Counted from the first letter of the stretch, positions 12,501-24,958 are shown. The stretch is 64,000 bases of DNA from Marisa cornuarietis (GCA_004794655.1 SMMW01000046.1:5691501-5755500); one strand, 5' to 3'. Numbers and translations are program-made. The notes: generated by a model not told the origin, from the sequence alone.

Positions 12501-14804
12501 ACTGTATGGGGAATGCATTACAGAGTCTGACCGTCTCACCTACCTTGGCAGCATAGTCAGCAAAAATGGAGGTTCAGATGAGGATGCAAGAAGCCGAACA
12601 AACAAAGCCAGGCTTGCATTCCACACCCTACGACCTATCTGGAACTCCAAAGCTCTATCTTTACACACCAAGATCCGCATCTTTAACACAAATGTAAAGG
12701 CAATACTTCTATATGGATCCGAGACATGGCGGGTGACAAATGCCATTACTAACAAGATACAGACATTCGTCAACAGATGTCTGCGCCACATCCTCAACAT
12801 CAGATGGCCTGATAAGATCTCCAATATAGACCTGTGGGAGAGAACCAATCAAAAACCTGCTAGCCAAGACATCAGGAAGCGGAAGTGGGGCTGGATTGGT
12901 CACACCTTACGAAAGCCAGCCGACAACTTAACATAACAAGCTCTGGGCTGGAACCCACAGGGGAGACGCAGGGCTGGGAGACCCAGAGAGACGTGGAGGA
13001 GATCAGTCCACAGAGAGGCAGAGACAGCTGGCATGACATGGTCCCATTTAGAAAGGAGTGTGGTTGCGGCCCTATGCTCCACTGGGAGCGTACAGGAATA
13101 AGAAGAAGAATGACACACGTACGTGTGCCAGTGTGTGGGGAGGTAGGGTTGGTGGTAGGGGAGTGCAGACTGTGGTAAAAAGACACCAGCGTGAGATCCT
13201 TTGTTCTGTATATGGAGACCAAGTCTGTTATTTAACAAGATTGTGTTAGGAGAAATTTCTTCATTAACTACATACTTTTAATAGAAAGATGCTTAGTTTT
13301 AATCATGATTTATGACAATTTATTGCTTTATAACGCTCGAAAAGCTAAGACTTAGTGTCAAAAAAGATAATTATAGAATTTAAGAATATCTATCATATTT
13401 AATTATGTATCTATACCACAGCTTTTTAAAAAAAATTATCAGAAGATTTTTAGACGGACAGTCCAGCAGAGAACCAATATAAAACAAGAGAACACTCATG
13501 AAGTGTTCATTAGAACTGTTTGAGCTCGCTTTAAATATTAAATAAATGCATGAACACGCATGCACGCACACACGCACACAAACACGCACACACACACACA
13601 CACACACAGACACAAACGTGTAGTCAAAGGAGTTCGGATAGAAACTGTAAGGAAAGGGTCTCTTTTACTAAAGATATTTTTACTCACTTTGAAAGCCTTC
13701 AAGAAAGCCAAAAGAACTCGTTTTCTTTATCATCGTCATAGCCGCTTGCAAGAAAGCATCATTCTCATTTTTCAGGAAATCCGTCTCCAGGCCAAACGCT
13801 GTTCCGTCAATCGCATCTATAGTGTAGGCTCCAAATACCCTAGTCGACACACACTATGGTTAGTAATGACCACTCAAGTTAAAGGTCTACTGGCATCATA
13901 GTTATGTTTACGAGCATAATGTTAAGGTATTTTAGCATAATTTTAAAGGTCTACTAACACAAATAAAAAATCTTTTCACATAGATGTGCGGCCTAATGGA
14001 ACTTCCTTCAAGTGGTTCAGCCGCTTTGATGCCTTAGATCACTAAGACATAACAGATAGCTAAACATGAGAAACACAGGAATGCGAATGAATAAGCTCGG
14101 CACAAAGAAGTTTTAAGATATATATGATAAGATAAATAACTAAGAGTAATGTTGGATTCTCAAAAGCATGGCCTACTTAGAGTTTCGACTATGATTAGAG
14201 ATTTAGGCAGCTGCTTGTGCTGAATATTTATATTCATAACTTTCCGGCAAATGTCTGCGAAGATCAATGAAAAACGTGTCACTTGATTTAAGGTAACGGT
14301 AATTAGTACAGGTAGCCGTTGAGCACTGAGGATGTTTTATCCCATGTTACTTGGGGTCATCATCTTTGTCAGGTCCATGTTAGTCTACTCTCCCTCATTG
14401 CCCCATCTTTTAAATCGTCATCCTGTCTGTGCTTCTGTTTTCTTTTTCACACCATGTAATACTTTCACAGACCTTCTGACATCGACGAGCTCCCCTTTCT
14501 CACTTAGTCTCTGCAGAAAGCGAGAGAGGCCGTCACAGCACCGGCTGATATGAGGATCCATCTGTAAGCAGTATAGTAAGTTACTAAGTAAAAACCACCT
14601 GTATGTAGTCAGCATAGTATGGTACTAATTACCATCATTGTGGAAGCTGTATTACTTTAAATTTCAGAGTGTAACAGAAATGCAAATTATTCATGTCTAA
14701 TTACCTAGTATATAATATCAAAAGATACTATCGCTTTAGATGATATTGCACATCTGTAGTTCTCTTTCTCTACCCTTTACTCTTTATCTATTAATGTATC
14801 TCTC

Positions 14805-14844
<40 letters not shown>

Positions 14845-17800
14845 CACACGGTATGACGTGACTCAATGTTTATGTTAAAAGTCCAGATGCAGTTAGGGGT
14901 GAGAAACAGACTGTAAACATCAATACACGCATTGCATTACTGAGAGTTAGCCGTGGGTTGCTGACCAGTTTGAGCTTGCCAGTGCTGAATGTCGGCGTCA
15001 TTGTGTGACGTAACCGTCGCCATGTGTCGTCTTCTGCGAAGGCGAGACTGAAGTTCAGTGGGTAAGGTTTTGCGCTTTTAACAAGATCTCCCTGCTCAGA
15101 GATTTTTTTATCACACATTATAGAAATACGTTTATATCACATATAGAAGTCCCATGCTTCCTTGCATTCCTCATGCCATCAGCTGTTATCAGTTGCATTA
15201 TCTATTATCTATTACATTAACGCTATATCGTGTTGTTCGAGGTTCTCGTTTTGTGAAACTTTGTTTACAGATTTAACAGAAAGCCTGTAAAGTACAGTAA
15301 TTTTCTTACATAGCAAACAAAGACTGACATGGTTACATGTTACTCCTTCTCTCTCTCTCTCATTATGACTAACCAAACGACAGTTTTATTTTTCAGACGT
15401 AATCCCCCCTCCCACACCCATACGTTTTATTTCTATTGTATTTAATGTTAAATATAGACCACACAGCAAATCCAACAACACAGTACTGAGTACTTGTATG
15501 CTTTACTTTACCTTAGGTTGCCCTTCAGTAACCGATCTGAAATGTTTTCATTACCCTGTTTGTAAAGTTGGTGAAGTCTTTGAAGAACACCTCCTTCAAA
15601 ATGTCCAAGTCTGTTGTGAGTACGACTGGACTCCTCATGAAGTAGACTCTTTGAAAGCAGATACGATCATAAGAGCATACAAGTAATCATCATGTACTTA
15701 GCTGCTGATGTTTTAAACTCACTGTGTTTGCAAATATACGAATGTGATCCGTCTTCGCGAAGTATATATATCATCAATGTGCGAATCCTGTGGCGATATG
15801 AATATGCTTATTGTATAAATGATTTCTCCTAAACCGTATAGGTTATAGACTACATGACATTTGCACTGGCATATAAAGAGGCCTTACTCTAGCGCCTAGC
15901 TGGCAGACACTAGTACAAAGTCGGATTCTTCGTTTGTTTTCCGCCAAGTTTATTCCGCATGAATTACACTTTTAACAGTTCTGTGGTTTCCTTATGTCTT
16001 CACTGACACGTTTAAAAGGTCGTTTAGTTTCACGACAAATGCTACACTATTTGTGGTCGTGTTGGCGAATGGAGGCTCATTCAAGGGTAATTTATGTGTC
16101 AGCTAAGCTGGAGAGGGCCTTGGGCCGCCATAACAGCAGGTTTACTACGAAGTACGATGTGTACAAGTCCCTCGTAGTACTGCTCATGTTTTACGGTTTT
16201 GAAATGTGAACCCTGCTTGCGATACGGAGACCAGAATCAAGGCATTCGAGCACGTCCGTGAGGAATCTGCCTAGGGTCTCAAACAGGGACGATAGCGCAG
16301 TTATATCGTACAAAGCATGACTGACACCATTAGAGGACACCAACAAAGTAAGCTAATCTGGTTTGGTCATGTGAGCCACACCGAGGACTGTCCTTCAAAG
16401 GACCTTGAAAGGAGATGGATGTCGCAGTTGCCTCGTTACGAACGTGAAGGACTGGATGATTGTCCCGTGAAGGACCTGCTCTCTGTCACCCAAGACAGGT
16501 GGGAGTGGGGGGCCTTGTCAGCTGCCGCGACTGGCCATGTGCTCCCCCTCAACGACTGGTACCAGTCAAGAGACAAATCACTGACTAACAGCTGTTGGTT
16601 TTTTTGTTCATGTCTAAACAAACAGGCCATGTTGGTGATCATGGTTAACAGTTTTTTTCCATATGGTTTTCCCCTGATCATGATGAACACTTCTCTGACG
16701 TCAGTGTCGTTTAAATGTGAAACTGTCAGCAGTCAACTGTCACAGTCACATCTGGAAGAGGAGCCGCACAACATCTTTATGGTGCGTGTATAGCAAACGG
16801 GAGATCCCATAACCGGGTCGCAAATGTTTGACATCTGTTTGTCGGTTAATTCGCTGGCTTGTGATATGTGGCTACTGAGCCTTGACGACGGGACCTACCT
16901 TTAGAAACTGTGCACGTGAAGATGCTCTATGTACACTATAATGTTGAATCAATATGCCCTTAACGTTATTAATGTTATCCAATATTAGATTAACATATCA
17001 TATGCACTTATGGTTTCGCTGAAAGAGACTCAAACATGCGAAAAGGAACTTACCCCAAGATCTTCCCATACTGTCTATGCCAGTTTCGTGCAGATTCAAA
17101 GAAGCCCTGTAAGCATGTGTCACTGAGATATCATTACAGATCACAATCTCAGATAAACCAGATTCGACAATTGGTATGTCTAGCTCTTACAGATCAATTT
17201 GCATTTTCTGAGCATTGACCTGCTCACCTGTTTAGGAGAACGACAGAGCGAGCTACAGGGGACCACATGTCTTGTCGGGTATAAACAGTGTCCTGTGTCG
17301 TTTTATTCATAAAGATGGCCACAGCTCTAGCAGGTGAGCTACAAAGGGCTGTGGCCATAATACTTCGCATGTGAAGACTTAAAGATTCGCGCAAATTCGT
17401 CGAATTTTTATTAGATCGTTTTAATCTGCCTCAACCATCGCGTGTTTACATTATTCCTCTGTCAGAAGATAAGCAACAAGAATTATCGACGACTGAAAGT
17501 GAGCATAGACTGGCTGATGTAGTGACGAGTAATGAGAAAACCGTTACAACGACGGCTTTGTTTGCTTTATAATAACTACCCAGGTTATACGGCTTGCTTT
17601 CTGCCGCTAACTGTATTTATAATAACTAACCAAGAAACAAGGTTTCGCTCGGCTTATTTATGTTGCTAGCCCTTTTCAGTTGTAACGTTTGACTTAACAC
17701 TTGACTGGAGTTTAGTGCATTCCTGCCCGGAGGCAGTGTATTAAAGTAGTAACCTTTTGTACTCCTGATGTACCCTCATCAGGTGGACAGCTCGTGGTGG

Positions 17801-18710
17801 TCACACATATTTGAGTGAAGGAGTGTTGCAAATTATGTCGCTAGCTTCCTGATTCTTCTCTTTCTCTCTCTCTCTCTCTTTCTCAGTTTCTCGGTCTTAT
17901 AGAATTCTATCAAAATATGACGCCTTTTTTCTGCGTAGCATGGTTTCATGTGGAGCCAGAAGTAAAAACTTCAAACGCAGAAAATAAACATCAAAAGTAA
18001 ATACGCTTTATAGCAATCTACACCAGCCTATATATAGCCCACAACATTAAGAGTACATTAAAGTAACAGGTCACACGGGTCACGGAGCATTTTTTTTTTT
18101 TTGTGCAGAGCTCGCTATCGCAAATCTGTCTTTGTTCTAGTGGTTTAGTAGACAAGACTGTCTTTACCCGCCCACCGACAGTCCAGAAGTGGCGCTAAGA
18201 ATACTGCCAGCCAAAGAGGCCCTATGTCCAAGCTTATCGATTATGGCGAGAAATAGTTCCTGTTATTACTGTCTTAGGTCTCACCTTTCTCCACATCTCC
18301 AGGATGTTTCCAAAGAAGGGAACAGGCTGTGGTCCTGGAATGTCACGGTTAGAAAAGTGAGAGAATGTCCACGTGCCATACCTGAGAAAAGAGATGGAAA
18401 CGATGCGTGTAAATCATAAATGTTACCCTCCATCAGAGTGCACAGCATTTATTAACATTTTGCTAACTCCCGCTCCACACACACGCACCCGGGCGCGCAT
18501 CGCACAGGCAGATTATGTAAACACACAGTTTCTTACTTGATTATGAGCGCCGATTCCATTCAGAATTTAAAGTGATAAAAAAATAAACAATCGGTCATAT
18601 TTGGAAAAATGTAATCGTACATATTTGTCATCACTTTGTACTTACATGTACAGAAGCACAAGACTTATTACAACCATCCCAACAGGCAAAATCCAGTCCG
18701 TTATTTCCAT
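6511..18710 (-). CDS. Cytochrome P450, CYP3 clan, 14 exons, 499 aa
   Basis: Microsomal heme-thiolate monooxygenase using NADPH-P450 reductase; substrate unknown. Coding exons, 5' to 3' on the minus strand: 18646-18710, 18285-18381, 17054-17106, 15555-15648, 14966-15091, 14473-14561, 13688-13839, 9755-9876, 9367-9445, 8917-9074, 8401-8489, 7937-8074, 6899-7055, 6511-6591. They total 1500 nt with matching phases. Landmarks: N-terminal anchor from [14 protein letters not shown]; proline hinge [12 protein letters not shown] (about 40-51); C-helix DDTWRRLR (W127); I-helix GGYDTT (309-314); K-helix ETLR (365-368); FIPERF ending at 422; heme motif [10 protein letters not shown] with ligand Cys443; C-terminus [12 protein letters not shown]. 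The length equals the CYP3A norm. All borders are GT-AG; donors after 14966 (GTCAGC) and 14473 (GTCTGT) are weak. The acceptors for 15555-15648 and 13688-13839 are the least certain. An RTE-like LINE sits in the 9877-13687 intron and another LINE scrap in the 15649-17053 intron. Confidence 0.92.
9958..13109 (+). mobile_element. Near full-length RTE-like non-LTR retrotransposon with 12-bp target-site duplication
   Basis: The element is about 3.15 kb and is bounded by the identical 12-mer ATGACACACGTA at 9946-9957 and 13110-13121. It begins with a GC-rich 5' leader (ACTCCGCCTGGAAACC..), encodes an endonuclease then a reverse transcriptase, and ends in a short GAATAAGAAGAAGA-type tail instead of long poly-A, as RTE-group elements commonly do. 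It lies antisense within an intron of the P450 gene, between the coding exons at 9755-9876 and 13688-13839, and leaves both flanking exons intact. Clade assignment (RTE-like) rests on remembered family motifs; a phylogeny of the RT would settle it. Confidence 0.9.
10131..13101 (+). pseudogene. LINE endonuclease-reverse transcriptase ORF with three disablements
   Basis: From ATG 10131: an APE-type endonuclease ([48 protein letters not shown] with the DH pair), then a linker and RT ([42 protein letters not shown], catalytic FADD in [25 protein letters not shown]), ending with [14 protein letters not shown]. Breaks: TAA at 11529-11531 within HFDxxILNRPSP; a frameshift at the A-run near 11808 (LPKK / [11 protein letters not shown]); TAA at 12934-12936 before QALGWNPQG. 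The ancestral stop is probably 13099-13101. Catalytic residues survive, so this is a recent insertion that has begun to decay. The annotated span covers the ancestral reading, not a continuous frame. Confidence 0.88.
13563..13609. repeat. CA-rich microsatellite
   Basis: Imperfect (CA)n with CG interruptions, in the P450 intron just outside the 13688-13839 exon. Confidence 0.95.
14807..14842. repeat. (CA)n microsatellite
   Basis: Uninterrupted AC dinucleotide run in the intron between P450 exons 14473-14561 and 14966-15091. Confidence 0.95.
16050..16560 (+). mobile_element. LINE RT C-terminal fragment (same family as 54.7-56.1 kb)
   Basis: Broken plus-strand reading in the P450 intron 15649-17053. 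Recognisable pieces are [25 protein letters not shown] sequence near 16140-16220, then [17 protein letters not shown] near 16345-16400 and a tail ending in an [15 protein letters not shown] block near 16500-16530. These match the order YKSLV, LYGCETWTLL, WFGHVTRHD, SKTILQG of molluscan CR1/RTE-type LINE RT C-termini and of the copy at 54.7-56.1 kb. Several stops and shifts; inactive. Confidence 0.72.
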
Positions 18711-18823
18711 CTTGTGCAAGTCCCTGTCATGTGAGCCTTGCTGAACTGAAGTGGGCTGGAAAACTAACCTCGTCTCCTGACTGAAATTTCAGTTTAGGTC
18801 TAGCGTCCGACGGGATTTTAAGG

Positions 18824-18831
18824 TTTATATA
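18824..18831 (-). promoter_or_regulatory. Candidate TATA box of the intact P450
   Basis: On the minus strand the bases read TATATAAA, about 115 nt upstream of the ATG at 18710. A second TATAAAAG lies at 18846-18853. Either would give a short 5' leader. Position only; no transcript evidence. Confidence 0.4.
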
Positions 18832-19305
18832 GCAAATGACAGCCGCTTTTATACTATACGGACCTTGTTCCAGTACACTCATACCATAATAATTAAAGAT
18901 TAGCGCAGTGTTTGTTGGATGGGTGCCTAGACGTTGCCTCTGGTTCAGTGCAACTTTACCCTAACCGAGTTCTGCATTGGTGCAAGTAGGACCTAACGGG
19001 GGGTGGCAGTTCTCTCACTTGCATGATCCTATTGAGCTAGTTTTAATATTCAAATGCTCAGGGCTCTGATTTCTAGAACTGTGCTAAGTGTTAATATATT
19101 ATAAATGACTTAACGATTAGAGAAAAATATGGGGCCATTAAGTTAATGAAAATTCTAGGCTGAAGTGTAACCATTACTTATGAAACTGCTTCAAGCATGC
19201 AGATTTTCCCCATGCTGCTTAATGCCTTCGAAATGTAGATTTTAAAGTGTAAAAATTAGAGAAGGTTAATCTATTGGCATGCAATACTCCTCAGTGTCAT
19301 TAAAA
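18832..19305. other. 5' flank of P450; no other gene seen
   Basis: Apart from the second TATA-like motif at 18846-18853, I see no coding or repeat structure before the LINE remnants begin at about 19306. Confidence 0.5.
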
Positions 19306-21900
19306 CTATTCTATAGAATAGCATAAAATATCATGAAGTAGAACACAAATCCCTTGACTATCCCATATGAAACCAAACCCATATTTAAACACAAAAATCA
19401 TCAAATAATATAACCATTTAGCCTTATTTTCATGGTGTAAATGAAGTAAAATTTCAAATTTTTTTCTGGGAAAACGTTCCTGTGTCAGCTGCAATACTTT
19501 AAGCCAATACCCAATGCATCTTACATATACATTGATATATAATGGATAAACGCCCACATTTACTGGGATTTATAAGATTTAAAAGATTTGAAACATTGAG
19601 AAATTTACAGTTATACCCATTCTAAATTTATGAAGGTATCTCTTATGCTTCTGTGTTTCAACCAGACAAGGAAGTTGCGTAAAACAATGAGTCTTGAATG
19701 TGTTATAAGGGAAATATCTTAAACTGCTTTGAATAGCATCGTGCCACTGTTGGTGGTGACAGTTTATCAGTCTGTTTCACGATTTGTAAAAAGAGTTTAT
19801 CATCTCCGGTACCTTGACTTTCCCACACCATAGCAAAACCATATTTATACAAAGATATCATAATAAAGTGTAGCCATGTTTTCTTCTTTTGCTCATGCAG
19901 TAATGTTAACATTAAATAGGCTTTTTTCTGGAGTCTAGTTTGTGGCATTCTTAGCAGGCGGAGCCAATATCCAACAAAAATGCACTGATGAATTAACAAA
20001 GGGAATCTACCACATTCCTCATATGTCAACGAGTTAGGTGTCCTTGTTGTGACGCCCAAAAATCTTTTCATTGCGAAGGTGTGAACCTTCTCTATGCTAT
20101 TATTACTGGTACACAGACCCCATATCTCAGAGCCATATAAAAGTATTGGCTGGACCTGTGCATCAAAAAGTTTGAAAAACAGGTTAGGTGAAGTATCACC
20201 AATGTACCATCACAGTTTAAGAATGCTTATAACTCCCCTCTTTGCTTTTTCGGCTATGTCTTCTAATACATGTATAAAAATACACCTTGTAGAGAAAACT
20301 ATACCCAAGTATTTGTATACATTCACAATTTTTAAAGAAGAGTTACCAAGTAACCATTTTTCTTTACAAGATATAAAACCACCATTTTGAAAAATCAAGA
20401 CATTTGATTTATCAAGGTTAACAGCAAGGTTTAAAGACCTTGAGCACTGAAAAAGAATGTTCAACTGGTTCTGCAGTCCGAGGATTGTATCTGATACAAG
20501 GGCAACATCATCAGCAAGAAGTAAAAAAAATACCTCAATAAGTTCTGGGGACACCATGTTTCCCATATTCATTTATGTCCTTTGGTAGTTAATTTATAAA
20601 CAAAAGTAAATAATACAGGGCTACAAATTTCACCTTGTTAAGGCCAAAGAGGTATTCAATATAATCAGCTTTGCACCAGCTCACACCCTAGCCTTTAAAT
20701 TAGTGTACATTCTTTGAATTGCTAAAAACATTTTTCCTTTTAAACTATTTTTTTTGTAAGTACATTCCATAGCTTGTTTCTTGAAACCATATCAAACGCT
20801 TGACGAAAGTCTATGAAAGCAACATAGAATTTTTTTATAGTTAAGTAACTGATTCTGAATTAATGCCATGAGGACAAACTTTTGGTCTGTGGTACTGTAC
20901 CCTTTGCTGAACCCTGCTTGTTCTTCCCCGATTATTTCATTGTCCTCTATCCAATCAGTAATTCTCTTATTCAGAATAGCACTATATATTTTGCTACAGA
21001 CATTTAGTAGAGAAATGCCTCGATAATTTTCTGGTTTACTGGGATCACCTTTTTTGTGTAATGGTTCTATTATTGATTCGGTCCTCTGGTCAGGAAATAG
21101 GCTGTTGTCAAACAGGTAGTTAAAGTATGTGGTGAGAAAAGGCAGGACATAATCCAAATCAGTATTTATGTCTTTTACAATAAGATTCTCAGCCTCCCTA
21201 AAGAGAATTAGCACAACATCGCTTTGAAGGTTATTCTGAAACTCTAAGATTTTATCATCTTTCCATATAAATTTTTTAAATTTACATTCTGAGATTTGCT
21301 TGTCTTGACTCCCACTATCCAAACGAGTTAAGAACGCTAACTCTACAGGCATATTTTAGATTCCACCATAGATAAAACTGAAAGAAGATGGCACATTCTC
21401 AGTAAGGTTTCAGAAACAATAAAATAATGTTAGCACCTGTGTTAGAGATATATGTAAAGTTTCCACTAAAAGCACCATGACTAGATGAGTGCAATGTTTC
21501 CAAACCATTAACAATTCTTAGGTTAAATTCATTGCAAGCCTGCAGCAAGTAGCGTCCAAAAGAGTGAATTGTTACACCAGCAGAGCATCTGTGGAAATCA
21601 CATAAAGTAGTAAGACACTGTTGTTCTATACCACTCTCACCAGGGGCTAACGTTTTGGCAACACAACACTTGATATTACGCTGGTTTTGCAGACCTACAA
21701 TTGTATCAGAGAAAAATATCATCAGCAAACAATAAAATGAACAGCTGCATCAAATCAGGTGTGAGTTGAATACCATGTTGTCCCTTTTGTCTTTGTTAAA
21801 TCAGGGATAAATAAAGAGAATAGGATGGGGGTGCAGATTTCACCCTGTTTTAATCCTTTTGGGCAATTAAGACCTGAAGTGAGATCCCCACCAACCCTTA
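19306..21900 (-). mobile_element. Two overlapping/nested copies of a CR1-like LINE, both broken
   Basis: Reading the minus strand from 21900 down. First comes an RT palm piece (GLKQGEICTPILFSLFI.., LLFADD near 21720, SDTIVGLQNQ). Then an endonuclease C-terminus (FGRYLLQACNEFNLRIVNGL, FTYISNTGA, 21410-21650). Then RT fingers (PLHKKGDPSKPENYRGISLL, EEQAGFSKGYST, 20792-21352). Then a second RT palm (LLLADDVALVSDTILGLQNQ, 20210-20575), and a C-terminal domain (ECGRFPLLIHQCIFVGYWLR.., 19703-20071). Last is a second copy of that same C-terminal domain (VRCIGYWLKVLQL.., KYGFGFIWDSQG, 19306-19557). Palm and C-terminal domain therefore occur twice, which fits one copy inserted in another followed by deletion. 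Many stops; inactive. Superfamily assignment within non-LTR elements is tentative. Confidence 0.82.
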
Positions 21901-22006
21901 CTCAGGCTTTATACATTCTTTTGATAACGTTACACATTAAGCTCTAGCTTAATGATTTTTCCACATATACCATTTTTGACAATATGCATTTTCTGGATCT
22001 CTAAAA

Positions 22007-24958
22007 CTACCACTTAGATGTGTGTTTTTTTCCAATGTTCTCATTCTGTAGAATACATTTGCTTAAGTTGTGGGGAGCTCGCTGAGGCCGCCGCTTGGGC
22101 ATCATATGCACACTCCCGTCTTCACTGTTTGATCGCTTTAACCCTTTATTCTCAGTGTCACGATTTTTTGGTGGCCTGCCTGATTGTATACATCGCCTAC
22201 CCCCAAGAGGTATTTTTCTGCGGCTAACAGCTGTTGGTTGCACTTTAATACCACCTCTCTTTATGACTGAAAATGGCATGCAATGGAGTTTTTACAAAAA
22301 AGGTGCATGGCTGAAACAGGACCTGTTTCTGTTTTCGTTCTCTCCCACTGTGTTACAAAAGCTTCTACTGCTGGCGCATATTCATTTGTATTTTCATTTA
22401 ACTGTTTATCCACATGAGCTACAAAGTCATGGAACCTCTTTTTCAGTGTTGTCAACTCTTCAGGCTTAAAAGGGTTTTCAAATTCATCTGCAGAATCCCC
22501 AACAAAAGTGAGTCAAATGTTTGGCTTTTTTTCAGTGTTGTTGTCTCCACGGGTATTGCAGGGTTTTCAATTTGGTCTTCAGAACCATTCTGAAGAGAAA
22601 AGTGAGTCTGCATCAGGTAGTGAATCCAGTCTCTGCACATTTTCACGTAGTGGTGCATGAGGTACATTCTCCTCACCTGTCGCAAGATACATCATGTGAA
22701 TTTTAATTCTTTTATCCGTTATTGGCAAGAAATTGTGAGCTTCCACAGGGTAGTGGCAAACTACAGCGAACTGGTGTTTGCATGGTGCACTATTTTTCCC
22801 CAACTTGCATGTGCACATTTCAATTGACATGTCCACCAGATAACAGGCTTTTTCACTGTTTACTTGAAATATTGTTAGGTAAAGATGTGATCATGTCCTT
22901 TGTGAAATTAGTCTTGCTTGGCAAGTATTTCTTGGATAATGTCATATTCAGGCGTCCATTTGCCACATCTATGAGCCTTCGCTCATAATATGCTGGCAAA
23001 CTTGTCAGCAGGAAGTCAAGCAACTGTGCAGGACTGTATGCACGAACTCTTTGGAAAATTCTGTCCTTTAAAATTCGCATTGCTGCCTCAACATAATTGT
23101 TGGTATTATTTCCACGAACAGGCAGCTGCTCTCGATGGCCCACATGTGCTGACGCTTGTATAGTCTGTTGACATAGTCTTTAAAACTATCGTACTGCAGA
23201 GCAACAGGATCATTCATTAATTCTGTGTAACAATCCTGCAGCTTCTGTTGATTTTCTGCATATACAAGATTTCTGAAAAGTTTCAGGAGTTGAGGACGAT
23301 TATCTCTTGGCACTGCGTGCTTACTGTCCCACAGAAACCACCAGACAGCCTGAAGGATATGAAACACGCACAGAATAAGAAACGATTCTGGAAAAACTGT
23401 TTTCAGTGCCTGTCTCTCCGTTTCACAGTCATCTGTAAGCATTACAACAGGGCCTCTCTCCCCTCGTCCATGAAAGGAATCTTTTGAGAGCAGCCTCTTG
23501 TACAAATTAAAACCTACCTCTTGGGCATCCCTCGATTCAGAGGTGGTTATAATGCCAGCAGCACTGTGTGTGAGAAGGAGGAAGACCCTGCAGTTGTAAC
23601 GGTCTACTCCCCATGAAAACCAGCTCACCACTGGCCCTGTGCTTCTCACTGATTTGCCTCATTAAAGGAGTATATACAGCAATCACAATCTTGTCCTTAA
23701 TCAGCTCCATTGATGCACACGTTATTTTCTGTTCATTGTTATATTTCTCAATCATGCTATTTACAGCAGTCAGAAGGCCTTGTCCTGAAGCTGCACCATA
23801 GCTCTTCTGAAATACTTTGGTATACAGTCTGGAAAAAAGACATATTTGTGCATGTATATGTATATAGAGTATAGCTTCTGGGAGAATTACTGCCACTTCA
23901 GAGCACTGCATTGCCTCATGAACTTATTTTTTAATGTTTAAAGTAAATTTTGGTACCAAGAGGTCTTTCAGGAAAAATCCTCACCTTATTCCAGTTTTAC
24001 TTTACAACTTTCTGATCTATGATAAGTTTCTACATTTAAGTTGACCACATATACGTTGCTTCTCTCCAACAGAAGCCACAGAAAATGACCTTGAAAGTCT
24101 AACCATGTGCCTTGCAACATTAGAGAGTCGGCCTTTCGATGCCCAATCAATGATGACACTTAATGTAATGTCATAAGAGACTTTACTTACCTGTAAACAA
24201 AGCTCAGGTCTGGACAAACTGAACGGTCAGAGGCCAAATACATGTAATTGTCTGTGTGCTCCATGTGAAGATTAAATTTGTAGAGATTGAGAGCAGATGC
24301 TGGAGTGTGCCCTCTAGCAAACAAATCTTTGAATTTCTGAATTGTGTCCTCTGAGACATCCCGGTGCTGCATTACTTTGGCATTGCCCATGATTGGATGA
24401 TTATGCATATGCTCAATATGCACAATCATCGGCAGAGCTGGCAAATGATGGTCACTGCTGTTTTTCCTGGAACAATATATTTAGCTATCTATATGTGTTG
24501 CAAAATCACACAAAAGGTTTTGTAGATATGAGATGACATGTATGACATAGTATGCTCACAACATACAGACACAAAATAGCACTGATATTAAAACAGAACT
24601 TACATGGTAGTTGCTTTGACTGTCAAGGTCATTTGAGTTGAGTTGTATTTTTGGAGTTTGGCTTCTCATCTGCTGTTTTAATTCCTGGTAAAGTGTTGTG
24701 CTGACACCTGTAATAGGTTTTCAGTAGGGTTCTTTTCCCAGTAACTTAGACAGTTGTTTTTAGGCACCATGTAATCTGGGCCTTTTTCTTGTGTTGGTAA
24801 AACCAAGCTCTTGCATCTTCTGCAGTAGTGATGGGCAGTCGTATTTTACACTTAAATTTGCCATCTAACCTTGCTGAGTACCAGCAAACATGATATTCCT
24901 GTCCTTCAGGAAGGATGGTCTGCCAAGAATTCAACAATGATGTAAAAGCTATCAACAA
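22007..24958 (-). pseudogene. MULE-type transposase with SWIM zinc finger, intron-containing, disabled
   Basis: Minus-strand exons: 24604-24958 (LPEGQEYHVCWYSARLDGKF .. KTYYRCQHNT); 24191-24466 (HIEHMHNHPI .. CPDLSFVYR); then 23828 downward (LYTKVFQKSYGAASGQG .. GELVFM; GVDRYNCRVFLLLTHSAAG; VVMLTDDCETERQALK, a likely DDE acidic site; CVFHILQAVWWFLWDSKHA; LPVRGNNTNNYVEAAMRILK; SWIM finger with CTC.. and CKH in CTCKLGKNSAPCKHQ). The basic C-terminus RRKIPLGGRRCIQSGRPPK is at 22007-22279. Both introns have strong donors (CAT|GTAAGT, CAG|GTAAGT) and acceptors, and the joins keep phase. Defects: TAA after CLKTTV near 24744, and frameshifts near 24625, 23615, 23140, 22848 and 22265. Mutator-like transposases cut and paste DNA in the nucleus; some are domesticated. 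No terminal inverted repeat was identified. This copy cannot make a full protein. Confidence 0.85.

Noticed and set aside
18120..18180. tRNA-like stretch GTTCTAGTGGTTTAG
   Set aside because: No matching B box at the right spacing and no cloverleaf pairing seen.
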